Source: Fasciola hepatica (lineage: Eukaryota; Platyhelminthes; Trematoda; Plagiorchiida; Fasciolidae). From it: a stretch of DNA of 64,000 nt. The notes beneath the pieces are model-generated. The model did no database searches and was not told the DNA's origin. It worked only from the letters and a program-made list of their open reading frames with translations. Positions within the stretch are counted from its first letter, which is position 1. Every line of letters begins with the position of its first letter. Positions 44,160 through 56,534 of this stretch are shown here, piece after piece. Both the position numbers and the translations under genes were made by a program. The DNA lies in the NCBI GenBank assembly GCA_948099385.1, contig CANUEZ040000029.1:3255501-3319500 (forward strand), read 5' to 3'.

Positions 44160-44990
44160 TGAAAGACCAATGGGCATAAGCCGGACGAAGTCCAGTCTCC
44201 TAGTCCTTCAGGTTGGGAGCCGATCGAAGCTGGCGGCTCAGTCGGTATCCAACTTAGTAGACTTCGTTGGTTGGGGCATGTGTTACGTATGTCAAACACA
44301 CGTCTACCGTACCGTGTCCTATTCTCCGTTCCTCCTAGGGAGTGGAAGAGACCACGTGGAGGTCAACAGATGACGTGGCAGCGAGGAATGAGAAAATGTA
44401 CAACAGACTTAGGAAAAGTACGTGCTTCACGTCTTCGTGGTTGGGGTCCAAAAGATCCGTCTACCAGTTGGCTGGAGACACTGAAGGATATGGCAGCGAA
44501 CCGTGAACAGTGGCGATGGTGTTGTCACTTTCTATCGAATCAGAATGATTGGTCGATGTGCGTTTGTACAGTTATACTGTGTATTCCGTATGTTGGCTGT
44601 TAAGACGTAGTTTCCTTTATCCACCCCTGTGAGTCCACTCCCTGTCCATATTGTATGTTCATTCTTTCCATTTCCGTGTACAACATGGCGAGAAAGGCAG
44701 TGGTCAGTGGGACTTGCCCTACTGTTGAGTGCTGTACGATGATGATGGTTATTCCATATTTGCTTTCATCCCGGACGCTTTACGTATTCTGTGAACGGGT
44801 TTAAAAAATCACGTAATTTCATCAAATCTTAGAAAGACTTTTGCTTAACCGAATTAACTTTACTTTTTGATACATTCGGCCCGTCATATGGGCTTATTTT
44901 CATCATTTTCTTTTGAGGTTGCCTCTAGGGAATAGCAACCAAAGCCACCGCGACCAATGCATGATTAATGATTGTCTGAACTGAACTGGT
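44160..44990 (+). pseudogene. RTE LINE C-terminus and 3' UTR fragment
   Basis: Frames in turn give LRWLGHVLRMS-type sequence at 44255-44290, YRVLFSVPPREWKRPRGGQQ and MTWQRGMRKCTTDLGKVRAS, then RGWGPKDPSTSWLETLKDMA, the C-terminus of RTE polymerases. A 3' UTR follows to TCTGAACTGAACTGG at about 44990, the same terminus as at 41756. 5'-truncated. It lies in the first ABCG2-like intron, same strand. Confidence 0.75.
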
Positions 44991-46192
44991 ACATTTGGCT
45001 GCGATCGCGGCGTTTGCTTCTCTAATGAAGCCGACTTCTATCTGTGCACTGAATTAGTCTGATTCGTCAGCCCTGTTATCTCTTTGTCTGCCGTAGTTTT
45101 CTGTGATCTCATTTGGGTAAAACAGTTGCCCATAGATTGCGAAGTGATGTCACATGGAATGGTGAATCTATAATAGCTAACAAATGTGTATTCCCACGGT
45201 GCGAGGGTAAGCGAGAACATCTCGATTCCCGTTGGTTAGAGATAGTGATTCGGTTTGAAAATGTGACATGAAATAACTTGAAAATGCGGTTGGACAATCT
45301 CTCGAGGAACACATGGACAATTCAAGGGCAGTATTCCAGAGATTCAAGGATAGTGATTCATGACTCAACCCAAAAAGTGTTTCCCCGACGGAGAGTTTCC
45401 CAACATCGTGCTTGCGGGAGGCATCAAAACACAGACGCATTGCCGAGGCGACCACAACGTGATCATTGGTTTTGTCCCATCTGCACTCAGATGTGGGGAT
45501 TATAAAATGCAGAAGACGCAGAAACGGGACCCATACTTACCGGTAGTATATATCGATTTGCACGGTTGTAAAGAGTGAGCGCATCCCGCCTATCAAAAAT
45601 ATTGCACTTCGGAGCGTAGATGTCCATGATCACTCCGTAATTTACCATCCGAATATGGTGTAACTCATTGCCAGCGGGGGCCCGAATATGCCCCCCCAAT
45701 CATGTTACGTGAAGCTCAAATAAACTGTTGCAGAAACTCTATATAGAATTAGGACATACCGGATGCAATAAGCTGGAGCTTGCGGTGAGGCAACGATACT
45801 AGTGGCCCCACCAACAGCGGGATATTCACGATATGTGCTCAGCGTGCAAATTTTGTGCTCAAATTCAGTCACCTGTTCACCAATCTAGAGCACCCCTACA
45901 TAGTCTGTGTGAGGGCAGTGGCTGAAACATTGATAGACGGCCTAGTTGCGTTAGCAGACGGCACGTCACCGTCCGTCCAAAATCGATAGCAAAGCTCAGA
46001 CCAGCGAAGCGGTTCGATGGTCGAGTCGGTTCGTGACGAAACGAAACAAAATCATAATCAACCAACAGTGACTCGCATTGAATCGAACAGAATCACCCAG
46101 CCAGCGACCAAGTGCTGTTTTAACAGAACGCAACGAAGTCAACTAATTACCGGCTAACGGTTGTTTCAACCAAACGAAACGAAAATCAACTT

Positions 46193-48546
46193 ATGAGCTG
46201 TCAGTCGTTGTTTCAACCGATCGGGAGTACATCAAACGACTATCAATGCAGCCGGATGTCTATGACCCAGGTGAACGCTGGCAACAGATCAAAGAAGCCT
46301 TGTATGCCACTCAGGACTCTTGTTCAAGTAGGCCTTACAAACGATGAATATCTTCGGCATCAGTTGTTCTGTTGAATACTCGTAGATCCGCTTCATCGGA
46401 TGCCACATTCAATGAAGTGTGTAAATCCTTGAGACGCCAACTGATTGGGAACCTGAGAAATGACCGCGAGCAATGGTGGATTGCGAAATGTAGGGAATGG
46501 AAAAGGCTGTGTCCATTGGCAACGCTCGCAGCTTTTACCGTTTGATTATAGGTATTGGTCCACGAAAGCCCGGTGTAAACGAGTTAATTAAGGAATCCGA
46601 CAGCTCACTGATTCATTCAGGGACGTTGTCTGGAACGGTGGGCGGAGCACTTTGAGGAACAATTCAGTCGACTCACTTCAACGGCAAACTTTCCAAATAT
46701 ACCTGTAAGAAAACTGATGCAGGTGTAGATCACTTCTCCATCAGAAATGTAGATTATGCGGGAGATAGGTTATTTGGAGAGGTACAATGCTGCTGGACCG
46801 GATGAATTGTCTCCTTCTTTTCAGTAGATAAACGGGTGGCACGTCGACGCCACGGATGTCGCGCCGATGTATACACAAAGATACTTTATTGGATATCAGA
46901 ACTCTGGGTGAAAGGTAACTGCTAGATAACAGAACTTGTCTACCTGGTCTATAGCTTTGGTTTCGGAGTTAACACAACTCCTCGGGATTGTTTGGGATAG
47001 TGAATAGATTCCCGGGGAATGGTGTGAATCGGTGATTGTGCCAATTTGCAAGGAAGGTGATAGATGCTCTTATGAAAACCACAGAGAAATTAGCTTGGTA
47101 AGTATTACATCCAAACTGCTCACTGGTCTTATTCTCCACCGATTAACCGGCACCCGCGATGTGTGTACGCGTGAGAACCAAGTCGATTTCAGACCCGGTC
47201 GGGATTGTACCGACCATATCTTTACTCCTCGGCAAATCCTAGAACACAGACACATGTTCCGTAGACCCACAATCTTTGTCTTTCTTAATCTGAAATCAGT
47301 GTTCGACTCAGTCGATCGCACAGTTATCTGGCGCTACCTCTCATTGAAAGGTGTGCCAGAGAATTTTATTTATCTTTTTCAATGCTGGTGTGCGAACAGT
47401 CGAAGCTGATTTCGCGCTTACGGTGATCTTTCCCTCGAGTTCACCACGGAAAGTGGTGTTCGTCAGGGTTGGTCTCTTTCGCCCTTCCTCTTCAATTTTG
47501 TAATTGAATTGATTCTTGATATAGCCGTATCCTCATGTGAGAATAGTAGCATCGATGTTTGCTCAGGCAATAAACTGTCTTACTTGGAATACACGGACGA
47601 TATTGTTCTTCAGAGTGAAGATCCAGGTAAGTTGCAAGCTCTCTTAGATAGCTTAAACAACAGTGTAACAATGTTTAGGATGCATTTTGCATTTTCGAAG
47701 AGTAAAATGTAGCTGCAGGACTGGGTTGGCTCAACACCAAATCTTGTGTTGGCAGGAGAAGCTCTAGCTGAAGTAGATAGATTTTGTTACTTGGGCAGTT
47801 ACATCTCACCAGGTGCACATGTATCAGATGAAGTGTCATTTCGTATACAGAAGGCGCGTTTTGCTTTTGCCAACCTTCGTCATCTGTGGGGCTGACATGA
47901 CATCCGATTGTCTGTTAAGGGTAGAGTGTACAGTGTGGTGGTTAGGTCTGTTCTGTTATACGGTTCAGAAACATGGTCGTTGAGGGTAGAAGATAGGCGA
48001 AGACTGTCGGTGTTCAAGCACCGACGTCTCCGCAGCATTGCCCGAGTGTGGTGGGAACACCGTTTTATCAATGCTGAGGTTAGGCATAGACTGTTTGGAA
48101 CCAGATGTCAGTCTGTGAATCAAGTACTGAATCTGAACAGGCTAGTGTGGTTGGGACATGTGTTACGCATGCCCACCAATAGACTTCCTCATCGTATGCT
48201 GTTTTCTGAGTGAGGTGGTGAATGGAAGGTGAGTCGAGGTGGTCAGTCCATGAAATGGGATAAAGGCATGAGAATCTTGGCCAGTGGACTTGGCCGAGTA
48301 GGACTTGTTGGACTTCCAGGTTTGGGTCCACGTGATCCGCCTACCAAATGGTTGGAGGCATTAAGTGATATGGCTAGATGTCGCGATCATTGGCATTCGG
48401 TTTCTTTTTTTGTCGTTTTGATTCCCGCTCTTTATCGCTATGCCTCAGTTGTTTTTGCCGTTTACTGTACGAAGCTGGAAGGGAACAATCGAAACCACGG
48501 CGCAGAAGTGCAAGGTTAATGGTTGAATAAATTGAACTGAACTGAA

Positions 48547-48548
<2 letters not shown>
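46193..48548 (+). pseudogene. RTE LINE, linker to 3' end, with an inverted 131 bp segment
   Basis: The order along the + strand is as follows. Linker (DPGERWQQIKEALYAT; AAGPDELSPSF) to 46821. Then 46822-46952, which is the reverse complement of RTE C-terminal sequence. Then reverse transcriptase 46953-47712 (ICKEGDRCSYENHREISL, FRPGRDCTDHIF, SVFDSVDRTVIWR, SGVRQGWSLSPFLF, YTDD). Then the C-terminal domain to 48420 (FCYLGSYISPG, VYSVVVRSVLLYGSETWS, RLVWLGHVLRMP, GGQSMKWDKGM). Then a 3' UTR ending AATTGAACTGAACTGAAG at 48548, joined directly to a TA array. Stops (NSRS*, SKM*, G*HD) show it is dead. The catalytic box reads YTDD instead of YADD. Confidence 0.85.

Positions 48549-48549
<1 letters not shown>

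Positions 48550-48596
<47 letters not shown>
48550..48596. repeat. (TA)n microsatellite at an RTE 3' end
   Basis: About 47 bp of pure TA starting immediately after the RTE 3' terminus. Confidence 0.95.
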
Positions 48597-48602
<6 letters not shown>

Positions 48603-48795
48603 TACATATGCACATGGCATCCACCACAGTGAACTAGCTTGTAATTCGACTGTCTGCAGTAGGATATCTCTGTGTACTAACCGGACTCCACCAGTTAAGT
48701 GCATTGGGCATGTTTTTAATGTATTGATGTTTGGCAGATTTTGACAATGTTTTATAGGTGATCCATATGCAAAAAGTCGAAAGTCCTTCGGCGTG

Positions 48796-48877
48796 GTATT
48801 GTAGCTCGGCTGGTGGGCACTCGCGGTACTAAAGCGAGGGTGGTAGCCATGCGTGGGTTCGAATCCCGCCGGGGCCA
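48796..48877 (+). repeat. tRNA-derived sequence (class II-like)
   Basis: A box TAGCTCGGCTGG at 48803-48814 and B box GGTTCGAATCC at 48856-48866. The T stem pairs (GTGGG/CCCGC). The acceptor stem pairs at six of seven positions, three as G-T. A CTCGC/GCGAG stem stands in the anticodon position with a 9-base loop, and an extra arm follows. The 82-base length recalls Leu/Ser tRNAs. The enlarged loop argues for a tRNA pseudogene or SINE head. A TA array starts 33 bp downstream. Confidence 0.5.
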
Positions 48878-48906
48878 AAGACTTTGAATATTTGGATCAC
48901 CTCTAA

Positions 48907-48910
<4 letters not shown>

Positions 48911-48973
<63 letters not shown>
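48911..48973. repeat. (TA)n microsatellite
   Basis: About 63 bp of pure TA downstream of the tRNA-like sequence. Confidence 0.95.
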
Positions 48974-48982
<9 letters not shown>

Positions 48983-49741
48983 CCAGAAGAAGCTCATGTT
49001 CGGTCTTCTGGCCGATCCATTATCTCTAGTGAGAAGACTATTCTGGCTTCGGACTATCTCATTTCGTTTACGGAACAGGGATGGTTTATATGAAATCAAG
49101 AGTCATTGTCACCGAACGTTCCACCACCAACTGTTTTAAATTGGTATCCGTTACCGTCTCATGGTCCGTTGATTGGTGATTGGTTAGCCAGCCCGTGACG
49201 GAAATCCTTTTTCGTCTTCTTGATCCGTTGTCCTGTCGTTTACGCTTCCGTTCGCTCAACGCGTGGCCTGGATTTCGGCCAGACATTGGCGTGCCAACGG
49301 CTAACGGGACTTGGCTGTCTGTTGAAGATGAGTCAGTCCATACTCTCACTCGGATGCTTCTTTCGTGTTCCCACGCTGGATCAACTACTCCTGCCTTGTG
49401 GATCAGACCGTTGAGTCAGATGCCCAAATCTCGGTCCTCGAAAAAATTCCACAATTGTAATCTTCGTTTTTTTAATCATCCGGACTTCTGATTCACTTCC
49501 ACTGGTTTTGGTTCTCCTTAAAAGATCACCATCTAAGATATATGCATTCTCAAAGTATGATTTACTTGGAAATCCCCGGCTTTCTTCTTAAAATAAACCT
49601 TTGGATGATCTCATCAAAACCACAATGCACTTTTTCGTTTACTTCAGCGTAGACGATTTCAAGTTTTCTCGTTTCGTTCACAATCGCCTCTAAGGTTCAG
49701 TTTCCTACTCCGACCTATGTTTGTACACCTACCTTTTTCAG

Positions 49742-49859
49742 TTTCCTAGACGTCTTAGCGGGCCGAAAGGATCCAAAAAACGTATCCGGTTACGTGTTAC
49801 TGGACGGAGAACGACAACCTGTTCAAGTGCATCGGCAAGTATCCGGATATGTGGTTCAG
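49742..49859 (+). CDS. ABCG2: ABCG2-like transporter exon: Walker A to Q-loop
   Basis: A 118 bp exon, too short and phase-shifted to show as a long open frame. It follows CCTTTTTCAG, and its first base completes the Ser codon left by the Walker A exon. It encodes FLDVLAGRKDPKNVSGYVLL and then a stretch ending VSGYVVQ directly before GTTCGT. LDVLAxRKDP after the P-loop and SGYVVQ (Q-loop Gln at the exon end) are ABCG2-type landmarks. It ends in phase 0, as the next exon requires. The donor GTTCGT is weak apart from the GT; the CAG before it is canonical. One codon longer than the vertebrate exon as I remember it. Confidence 0.88.
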
Positions 49860-50908
49860 GTTCGTGCCCATTTGTACGTGTTCCAATATTTTTCTTTATT
49901 CCCTGTTGGCGCTTCAATGTGAGAGCCGTGTACATAGGTACAAAGGATGTCGGAGAATAAGTTGGCATTTTAAATAATCATAACATAAATTTTCAGGTCT
50001 GATAGGATTAGGCACTAGGTTAAGTCTACTAGATCAGCAAAGCCGCGAAATTCGCTTACATTGGATCAACTCGCAAAAGTTAGTGCCAAGTCCCATGATA
50101 AAAGTATCCTGCTGTCTGCTGTGACCAAGACAAAACAGAGAACCTGAAGAATTCTTTGTCTACACGGCCCTAACGAATAACACCCTTTAATACTACACCT
50201 GACCTCCTGGAATCATACGATTGGAGATCAAACCTACCGGTGTTCCCAAGTTCTACAAGTTCCTGCTTTTGTGGATTTTTGTGTTTGTACACCGTATCGT
50301 GTCATGAAGGTGAAAGTATTTCAACTTCACTATGATGTGTTTGTATTCTTGAGATTAGGCGCGTTGGTTGGAACATCTGTGGCCCATTTCTCCAACCAGA
50401 CTTATCAGTGTTCAGCGGTTTCATCAGTCGGCAAAATGTCAAAAATTTACCGAATTCATTACCACTGAACTTGGTCTAATAGCTCATTAGGCATTTCAGT
50501 TGACTTCCACGGGTTTAAGAGGCATTGTACGACGTAGCCGGCTCATTACCATGCTTGAATAATTTGGGGCCTTATACGGTTCAAGGTGATGAACACTATT
50601 TCTACTAGATGGTGCAGTGTGCCTTTGAAGCTATGCGGTAAATGGCCCTTTCACTGCACTTACGCGATAGCATTGGATCAAAGAGTCAAGTGTCACGGCC
50701 ACTGACGATTCACTTGCAATCGTACTCTTTTCTTTATTTTTTCGCCCTGTTTACGTGCTCTTATATACTGTGTTGTCATTTCTAATCGGGTAATGCAAAT
50801 CAAAGGTGGCATACGCGGACATCTTGGTGCTTGATTTTTGGTTGCCCAGGATGGAAGCTAACTGAAGGAAACTCGTCACTGGCTGTTTATCTACTTCATT
50901 ATTATCAT

Positions 50909-50975
<67 letters not shown>

Positions 50976-52317
50976 GCTAATGCGATTGGAGCGCAAAACG
51001 CCCCTTCAGGGTCACCCGTATCGGACAAGCCGAGGGCAAGTAGCCAGACAAAAGCAGCGCGGCGTTGTTAAAGGGCGCGGTGGGGTTTTTGCCTGTCAGC
51101 GAACTCTACATTAAAACCACAGAAGCCCATGGACAGCAACTTGAAGTGCGCGAATGTGGATGGTCACCAAATAAGGTCAATCCCTCTCGCATCTTACTCA
51201 TTTATCCTGAGTGTGGGGTAAGATTCACTAGGACGCGTTGGGCATCTCCGACTGACAGAGAGCCGCTCGTTCGGTCATCCGTTCCCAACACGCAAACTCA
51301 CTGTCGCCCGGTAGGTAGCACTGGGTTATGCACGGGCTAGATTTTCTACCTCGAACATAGAGCCCAGTGACGATGGAGACACCATTTCCTACCTAGTCCT
51401 CAAAACTTCATGAACTGCTCCTCTACACACCACCGGTGAGCAGGTGCCATTCGGCACATCCGTGAAGCCGGCTTATCCTCTTGTAGGAGCCAGCCGTATA
51501 AAATTAAGAGTAAGTTTGTTCATATATTAGTGTGTGCGCACTAATGTTTCGCGGCAAGCGCGAAGTATCGTAATCCCTTCATAGTCAAGTTTCTGTTTTT
51601 CAACAAACTGTCATAGAGACTATCCGTTTCCGCAACTCCCACCACATCTGCCCTGTGGGGAAAGGGAGCACAAGTGGGCAACGTCCGATGAAAACATACT
51701 GATGGCTTGACAAGTCGGCGCTTTAATTGCAAATAAAAGCCTTTGTAAATGCTCATTTGCGCACCTAGTCAGGTGTTGCTTTCTCCCGACCGAACTGTGT
51801 ACCAGCACACTAGCGCACGTTAGTGGCCACTGGACGTCGCCGGCGCGTGACCAGCCGCACGTTGTGCCGAATCGGATCGATGGCACAGCTCGTCCTGACC
51901 TGTCCATATTGAACCGGGGTCTTCGTTTCACGGTGGATTTTGCGACCCATGACACAGCCCGTGTCTGTTGGCTTACGACTCGACAAATTTGTGAACTAGA
52001 CCCCTTCATCACATTTCGATCGCCTGACCTATTCGTTTGTGTATTTGTTTCTTCAAAGCGTATGGTGATGACTCCTAATTTGTATCTTGGTCGATCAACT
52101 TGCAAACATCAAAATTACTATTAAGGTTCCTTTTTTAAGTTTACTACATCTGTAACTTTTTTGTTTCTGATACGTGCGACACTAAGCTAATCGGTGTAAC
52201 AGAGTTAGTTCACCATTGTCTTACAGTTTTCTCTATGCTCCCCTGTACATTCCCTCTTTTGGTCATCAATTTCCGTCTGAAACTTCTTCATGTTCCTACT
52301 TCCGCGTTCCCATGCAG
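49860..52317 (+). other. Intron of the ABCG2-like gene, 2.5 kb
   Basis: Contains the TA array 50911-50973. The rest, including a 161-codon antisense frame at 51620-52105 without recognisable domain, is unassigned. Confidence 0.8.
50911..50973. repeat. (AT)n microsatellite
   Basis: About 63 bp of pure AT within the second recovered ABCG2-like intron. Confidence 0.95.
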
Positions 52318-52470
52318 GACAATATCGCTGTGAATACATTAACGGTGCGTGAAAACATCGCGTTTTCTGCTGCTCTTCGTCTCTCGCGTCATGTGACTCC
52401 AAAAGAACGAAAAGCCAAAGTGGCTGGTGTGATCGAAGAGCTTGGTCTGTCCGCAGTGGCTGATCGTCTG
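52318..52470 (+). CDS. ABCG2: ABCG2-like transporter exon: after the Q-loop
   Basis: A 153 bp exon between CCCATGCAG and GTGAGC, exactly 51 codons, phase 0 at both ends. It encodes DNIAVNTLTVRENIAFSAAL, then RLSRHVTPKERKAKVAGVIE and ELGLSAVADRL. NTLTVRENIAFSAALRL is the helical-domain start that follows the Q-loop in ABCG proteins, and VIxELGLxxVAD precedes the signature motif in ABCG2. The start cannot be the ATG seen upstream at 52216 because that lies before the acceptor. From memory this exon is also 153 bp in vertebrate ABCG2. Confidence 0.9.
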
Positions 52471-53369
52471 GTGAGCTGAATAATCGTGACTGAATTGTGA
52501 TCTACACCCCTTGTGTTTCATTCTCAGTAACTTGTCATTGACATCGCTGCCACGCATGACTCTTTCTGATCGGTTGACCATTTAGTTTGTGTAAATCGTT
52601 CTCAAAGCCAGTTGTACTCCATCATCATAAACAAGTCAGAATTCAGTTCGATTTGTCTCAAGGGTCTTACAGGTTAGAACTGAAGGGATTGTATTGAAAC
52701 CTTTTTCCTTACAAATTCTAATCTGATGGAGAATTCTCTAGCTGGAAGATCAGGATATCTATAGCTTCGAAAATAGTGCTTTCAGAGCCATCATAGTGAC
52801 TACCGGTAAAAGTCAACTGAGTACATACGAGTGGTGAAAATCATTCGTTGACAGTTGGAAGAGAAGATTGAAATACGTGGGTTATCCACCCAGAAAAATT
52901 AGGCGGAATAGAAGTGCGGAGACCATTATCATGTTCTGCAGATGAGGCACAATCAGTCAGTTCTGACGTTTTTGTTTGAAATCGGAATGTCCCTAAGGGC
53001 TTTCACAAAGAGACTGCGTTGGTTGAGTATGTGAACTGGAAAGAGTAGGATTCTTTTGATATCTCGTTCACAGGTCATAGTGAAATATGTTTCCTTATTG
53101 TTGTAAAGTCAGAAAACCAGAGGTAGTTCCTTACGTAGATTCACACACCCTGACTCACAAAAGCAACTCGAATGAGAATACGCACAAAAAGCGTAAGACC
53201 ATCTTGGAATTCCGTAGTCGCACAACACACGACCTTAAAACTGATATGCTAGCAACATAGGGCGCAGAATTAAACTGCTAGCCCAACTGATAACTAGAGG
53301 GAAGGCGATTACCAGGTTGAACTCATAACAGTGCGTATAACAACGAACCAATAAGCATATCAAATGTAC

Positions 53370-53770
53370 AGGGTGTTCCATCGTTCAAACCGCATGTTCC
53401 AGATGATATTCCACCCATCGTCTTGGAAGCGTGTCCGGAGTTAGCGTCAATTTTGTGTCGTCTTTTTTGTCTTTTTCTCCAATCTGGTACGCTTCACGCC
53501 CCACGGAAAGAAATCGTAATTTTCCCTAACCGTAAACGCGGCTACTCCTCCGGCCCCAACAACTGCCGTCCTGTTTTCCCAACTTGTGTCATATCGATAG
53601 TTGTGGAAATAATAGTTTATGACCAACTGTGATCGTTCCTCGAATGTGAAGGAGTGCTTAGTTATCGTCAATACGGATCCCGGCCCTGTCGATCCACAGA
53701 TGATCTACTAGCTTGGTCTGGCTGTCCTGGTCAACAGCATTCGATAATTACGGAGAAACCATAGACACGC
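53370..53770 (+). pseudogene. CR1/Jockey-like LINE reverse transcriptase fragment
   Basis: Reads VPDDIPPIVLEACPELASIL, LFLQSGTLHAPRKEIVIFPN, CRPVFPTCVISIVVEIIVYD, a stop, then FLECEGVLSYRQYGSRPCRS and TDDLLAW. These are the finger blocks (DGIPP.vLk.capEla; NYRPISL..v.sK..E; L...Q.GFr..rst.d.l) of the same LINE group as 31660-34640. Truncated at both ends, so no catalytic box. Confidence 0.7.
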
Positions 53771-55403
53771 CGGCTTTTCGCGCCACAGTGTTTAATAAAA
53801 AAGTATTTACCTAGAGAAATAATGCAAAAGTAGATAAAATGTACATGATGGACCAGTGAGGAACGAGCTGAGGTGCGTAAACGATGTCCGATGGAGCTTA
53901 AAAATAACTCTAAATCGAATAAGACTGAAAGTATCAAATATCTGCCAAGTTTTCGTGGAAACTGAGAATTCTCTCCAAAATTGATTCATTTTCAGCTTAG
54001 CTGATGAGTTTCCCTAACTTTTTGGTTCTGTTCCAACGGGGTTCGGCCGGTGCGTTTCGTGCCGACTCAGAACCCAAATTTTCACGGAATGACGTGTTTG
54101 ACCACAATCTTTATCAAAAGGGTAAAGCATAGCTTTCTTGATGAACGACTAGTGCCGAATGTGGTTGCTTGGCAAAGCCACCCTTACCTTTTCAGCCAGA
54201 GCGTTCTGGAAGACAGCTAGACGAACGGGTTGAAAGAGCTTGTTGTAGTCTAATCTTTGTGAGCCAATAAAACATGTGAACAGCTTAACGCACACTAAAG
54301 TGTTGTCGGGGTCAAGAGGTGATTCATTGCGACCGACGCCCATGCATTTCACCGCGCCATCTTTAGCTTATGCAGTGTTGTTTGTCCAAATCATAGAGAG
54401 ATGTTATAAGGGAGTCGGAATATCGGAAGGGCGTACTGGCAAAGATCAAGTGATGTTAGCGAGTGAAAATAGCTGGGAGCTTATCCTCGTTGTCAGAACT
54501 GAAAGAGTCCTATCCGTGAGGGCCTCCTAGATGCACCTCGTTCGATGACAGCCAAATGCCTCAGCGGTTACCATATTTGTTCGAATCACTCTACACAGGA
54601 GGTCATGCCGCTCTTTGTAAAAACTGTCTTCATTTGTGCGAAAAAACAAACAGTTTGCATTCGTTGAAGCGGCTACTGCCCCGTTTACGCAAGCCTTCAG
54701 GTCTTACCGCACTAAACCGACTGTAGGTTGGGATCAAGCTTAGCAATGTGGCTTTGTCTCCATTACTACGCAGTACGCCAGCGCTCGCCTGGCTAAATGG
54801 CACAGCTACAGGGATCACAGAAAAGTGCAAGTTGAACGTTGTTTAGGAATTGGTGAGAGGCTGCCATCGAACTATAAAAGTAGGGACTTGTATGTGATTC
54901 TGTTTGGGGCAACACGCATCAATGCTAAGTTTACCGAAAATACTGGTTGAATTCGCCACATGCTTTGTCGGCATCTATGTTCGGACATTGGATATGGTTA
55001 CTTCGAATGGGTTTTGCGGTTGAGGTACGGCATCAGTGCGATAACATCGCCTTCGGGGACTTGTCGTCGTAGACAGAAGACTAGGGATTAAGTGTACGAT
55101 GCATGAGAGCTTGTATCGTACGACGTCAGCTGCTCGGGCTATCGTAATGTGCGTGAAAAACTACACTGCAGTGTACTAAAGCTGATCTAAGTTCAAGTGA
55201 TCTGAAAGACTTAGTCGTTATCGATACTGTGCAAAGGATCTTGCTACATGATGGAGAAATCCGATGAGCGCTTAGTTGATTCGTACATCCAAACAAAGCT
55301 GTCTTCTGGTAGACGGGACGGGAGGCCGTGAATCGGGTTCTTGGCAGAGCTGCAGGGAGAAAAAACGAACATGCTCACATTCGTTAGCTGTATAATAGAA
55401 AGC

Positions 55404-55584
55404 TGTGGAAGGTCATACGGCTGGTCGTGTCAACCTTGCACAAACAAACAGTGAACCAGAATAAGGTGGGGAAATTACTAACTTAAAAGACAGTGTAACG
55501 ATTGAAAAAGACAATCTGTGCCACATTTTTAGACAAATCTTTCCATCGCAGAATTCTGTCTTCTCCGCTTGGCTGACTGTTACA
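55404..55584 (+). repeat. Old gypsy 5' LTR
   Basis: 181 bp, about 86% identical to 59709-59889. Confidence 0.85.
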
Positions 55585-55719
55585 AATGATGCCGCGACCC
55601 AGGACCAAGGGTGCCGAAAAAGTAAATTGAACCCATTAATCTGAAAGACACGACAGACCGCTCGCCGCAGAAGAGTAACCCGGGGGATTTGTGAGCTCAT
55701 GAACTGTCTCGTGCATTGG

Positions 55720-56530
55720 CGGAGTGCAAAATAATAAGGACTCAACAAGTGCTTATTCCCGGTGCACCCGAATAATTCTGTCTCGATGGAAATTACAACC
55801 GATGGGAGATTCAAGTTCAGCGATATATCAAATTGTTCGCAGAAGAACAGCAGGAGAATGTCATAATGGGCATACTGGTCGGGGAAGCCTGCGATATTGT
55901 CAGTAAAGCCCACGTTTTTAAAAGCGGCGTCTTTGGTTGCGCTTTTAAACAGGTCCGAAGATTGCTGGACGCCCCCGGATACCCTTCCAAATACCGATAA
56001 GAATTTCATGAAATAAAGCAGCTGCCGAATGAGGACGTACAGCCCTTGGGTCGGGTGCTGCAACAACTAGGCCGGTGAGCCTACTCAGCAGAGACCAAAG
56101 AGGTACCTGTCCGTCGTATATTGGAACAACTGATCGATGGGTCTTGAATCCAGCTGTGAAACGCGTATTGTTATGGAAAAGTTTGAGAACTTGGCGCAAA
56201 CGCTGACTACAGATGAAGACGAGGAACATTTGGAACGGGTAGCTGCAGGAATGCCAATTGGAAATGAATATTTTGGTCTACGTGAGTGGCGGCCGAAGAC
56301 TCAACAGCCAGCACGCAATCCTGTAAACACGATAAGGAGCTGGTACCGAGGTGTTTACACTGGTACGCGTCGCCAGTTTTAAAACAGGAGCCAAGGAGCA
56401 AGTGCCAATCAAGTGGTACGCTGGTCCCTGCGGCCACACTTTCGGACCAACGTCTTCGTAGCCAGTCTGGGACGGCCTGCCCTTGTACGGAACTAGGCCG
56501 AGATCTCAGAAACGAAGTGGGTCTGTAGTT
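55720..56530 (+). pseudogene. Old gypsy gag region, decayed
   Basis: Between the primer-site region and the protease the three + frames each hold only short open pieces, with many stops. The position is that of gag; no zinc knuckle could be recognised. The long antisense frames over this region (217 and 314 codons) are shadows. Confidence 0.5.
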
Positions 56531-56534
56531 CCTG

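Larger units (their letters stand above)
43432..49741 (+). other. Intron of the ABCG2-like gene, 6.3 kb
   Basis: It starts GTATGT and ends TTTTTCAG. It contains RTE fragments (44160-44990, 46193-48548), a tRNA-like sequence (48796-48877) and two TA arrays. The stretches 43440-44150, 44990-46190 and 48980-49740 hold nothing I can assign. Confidence 0.8.

Noticed and set aside
51620..52105. 161-codon - strand frame in an ABCG2-like intron
   Set aside because: No recognisable domain, Cys/Arg-rich composition typical of antisense noise, no supporting splice context.
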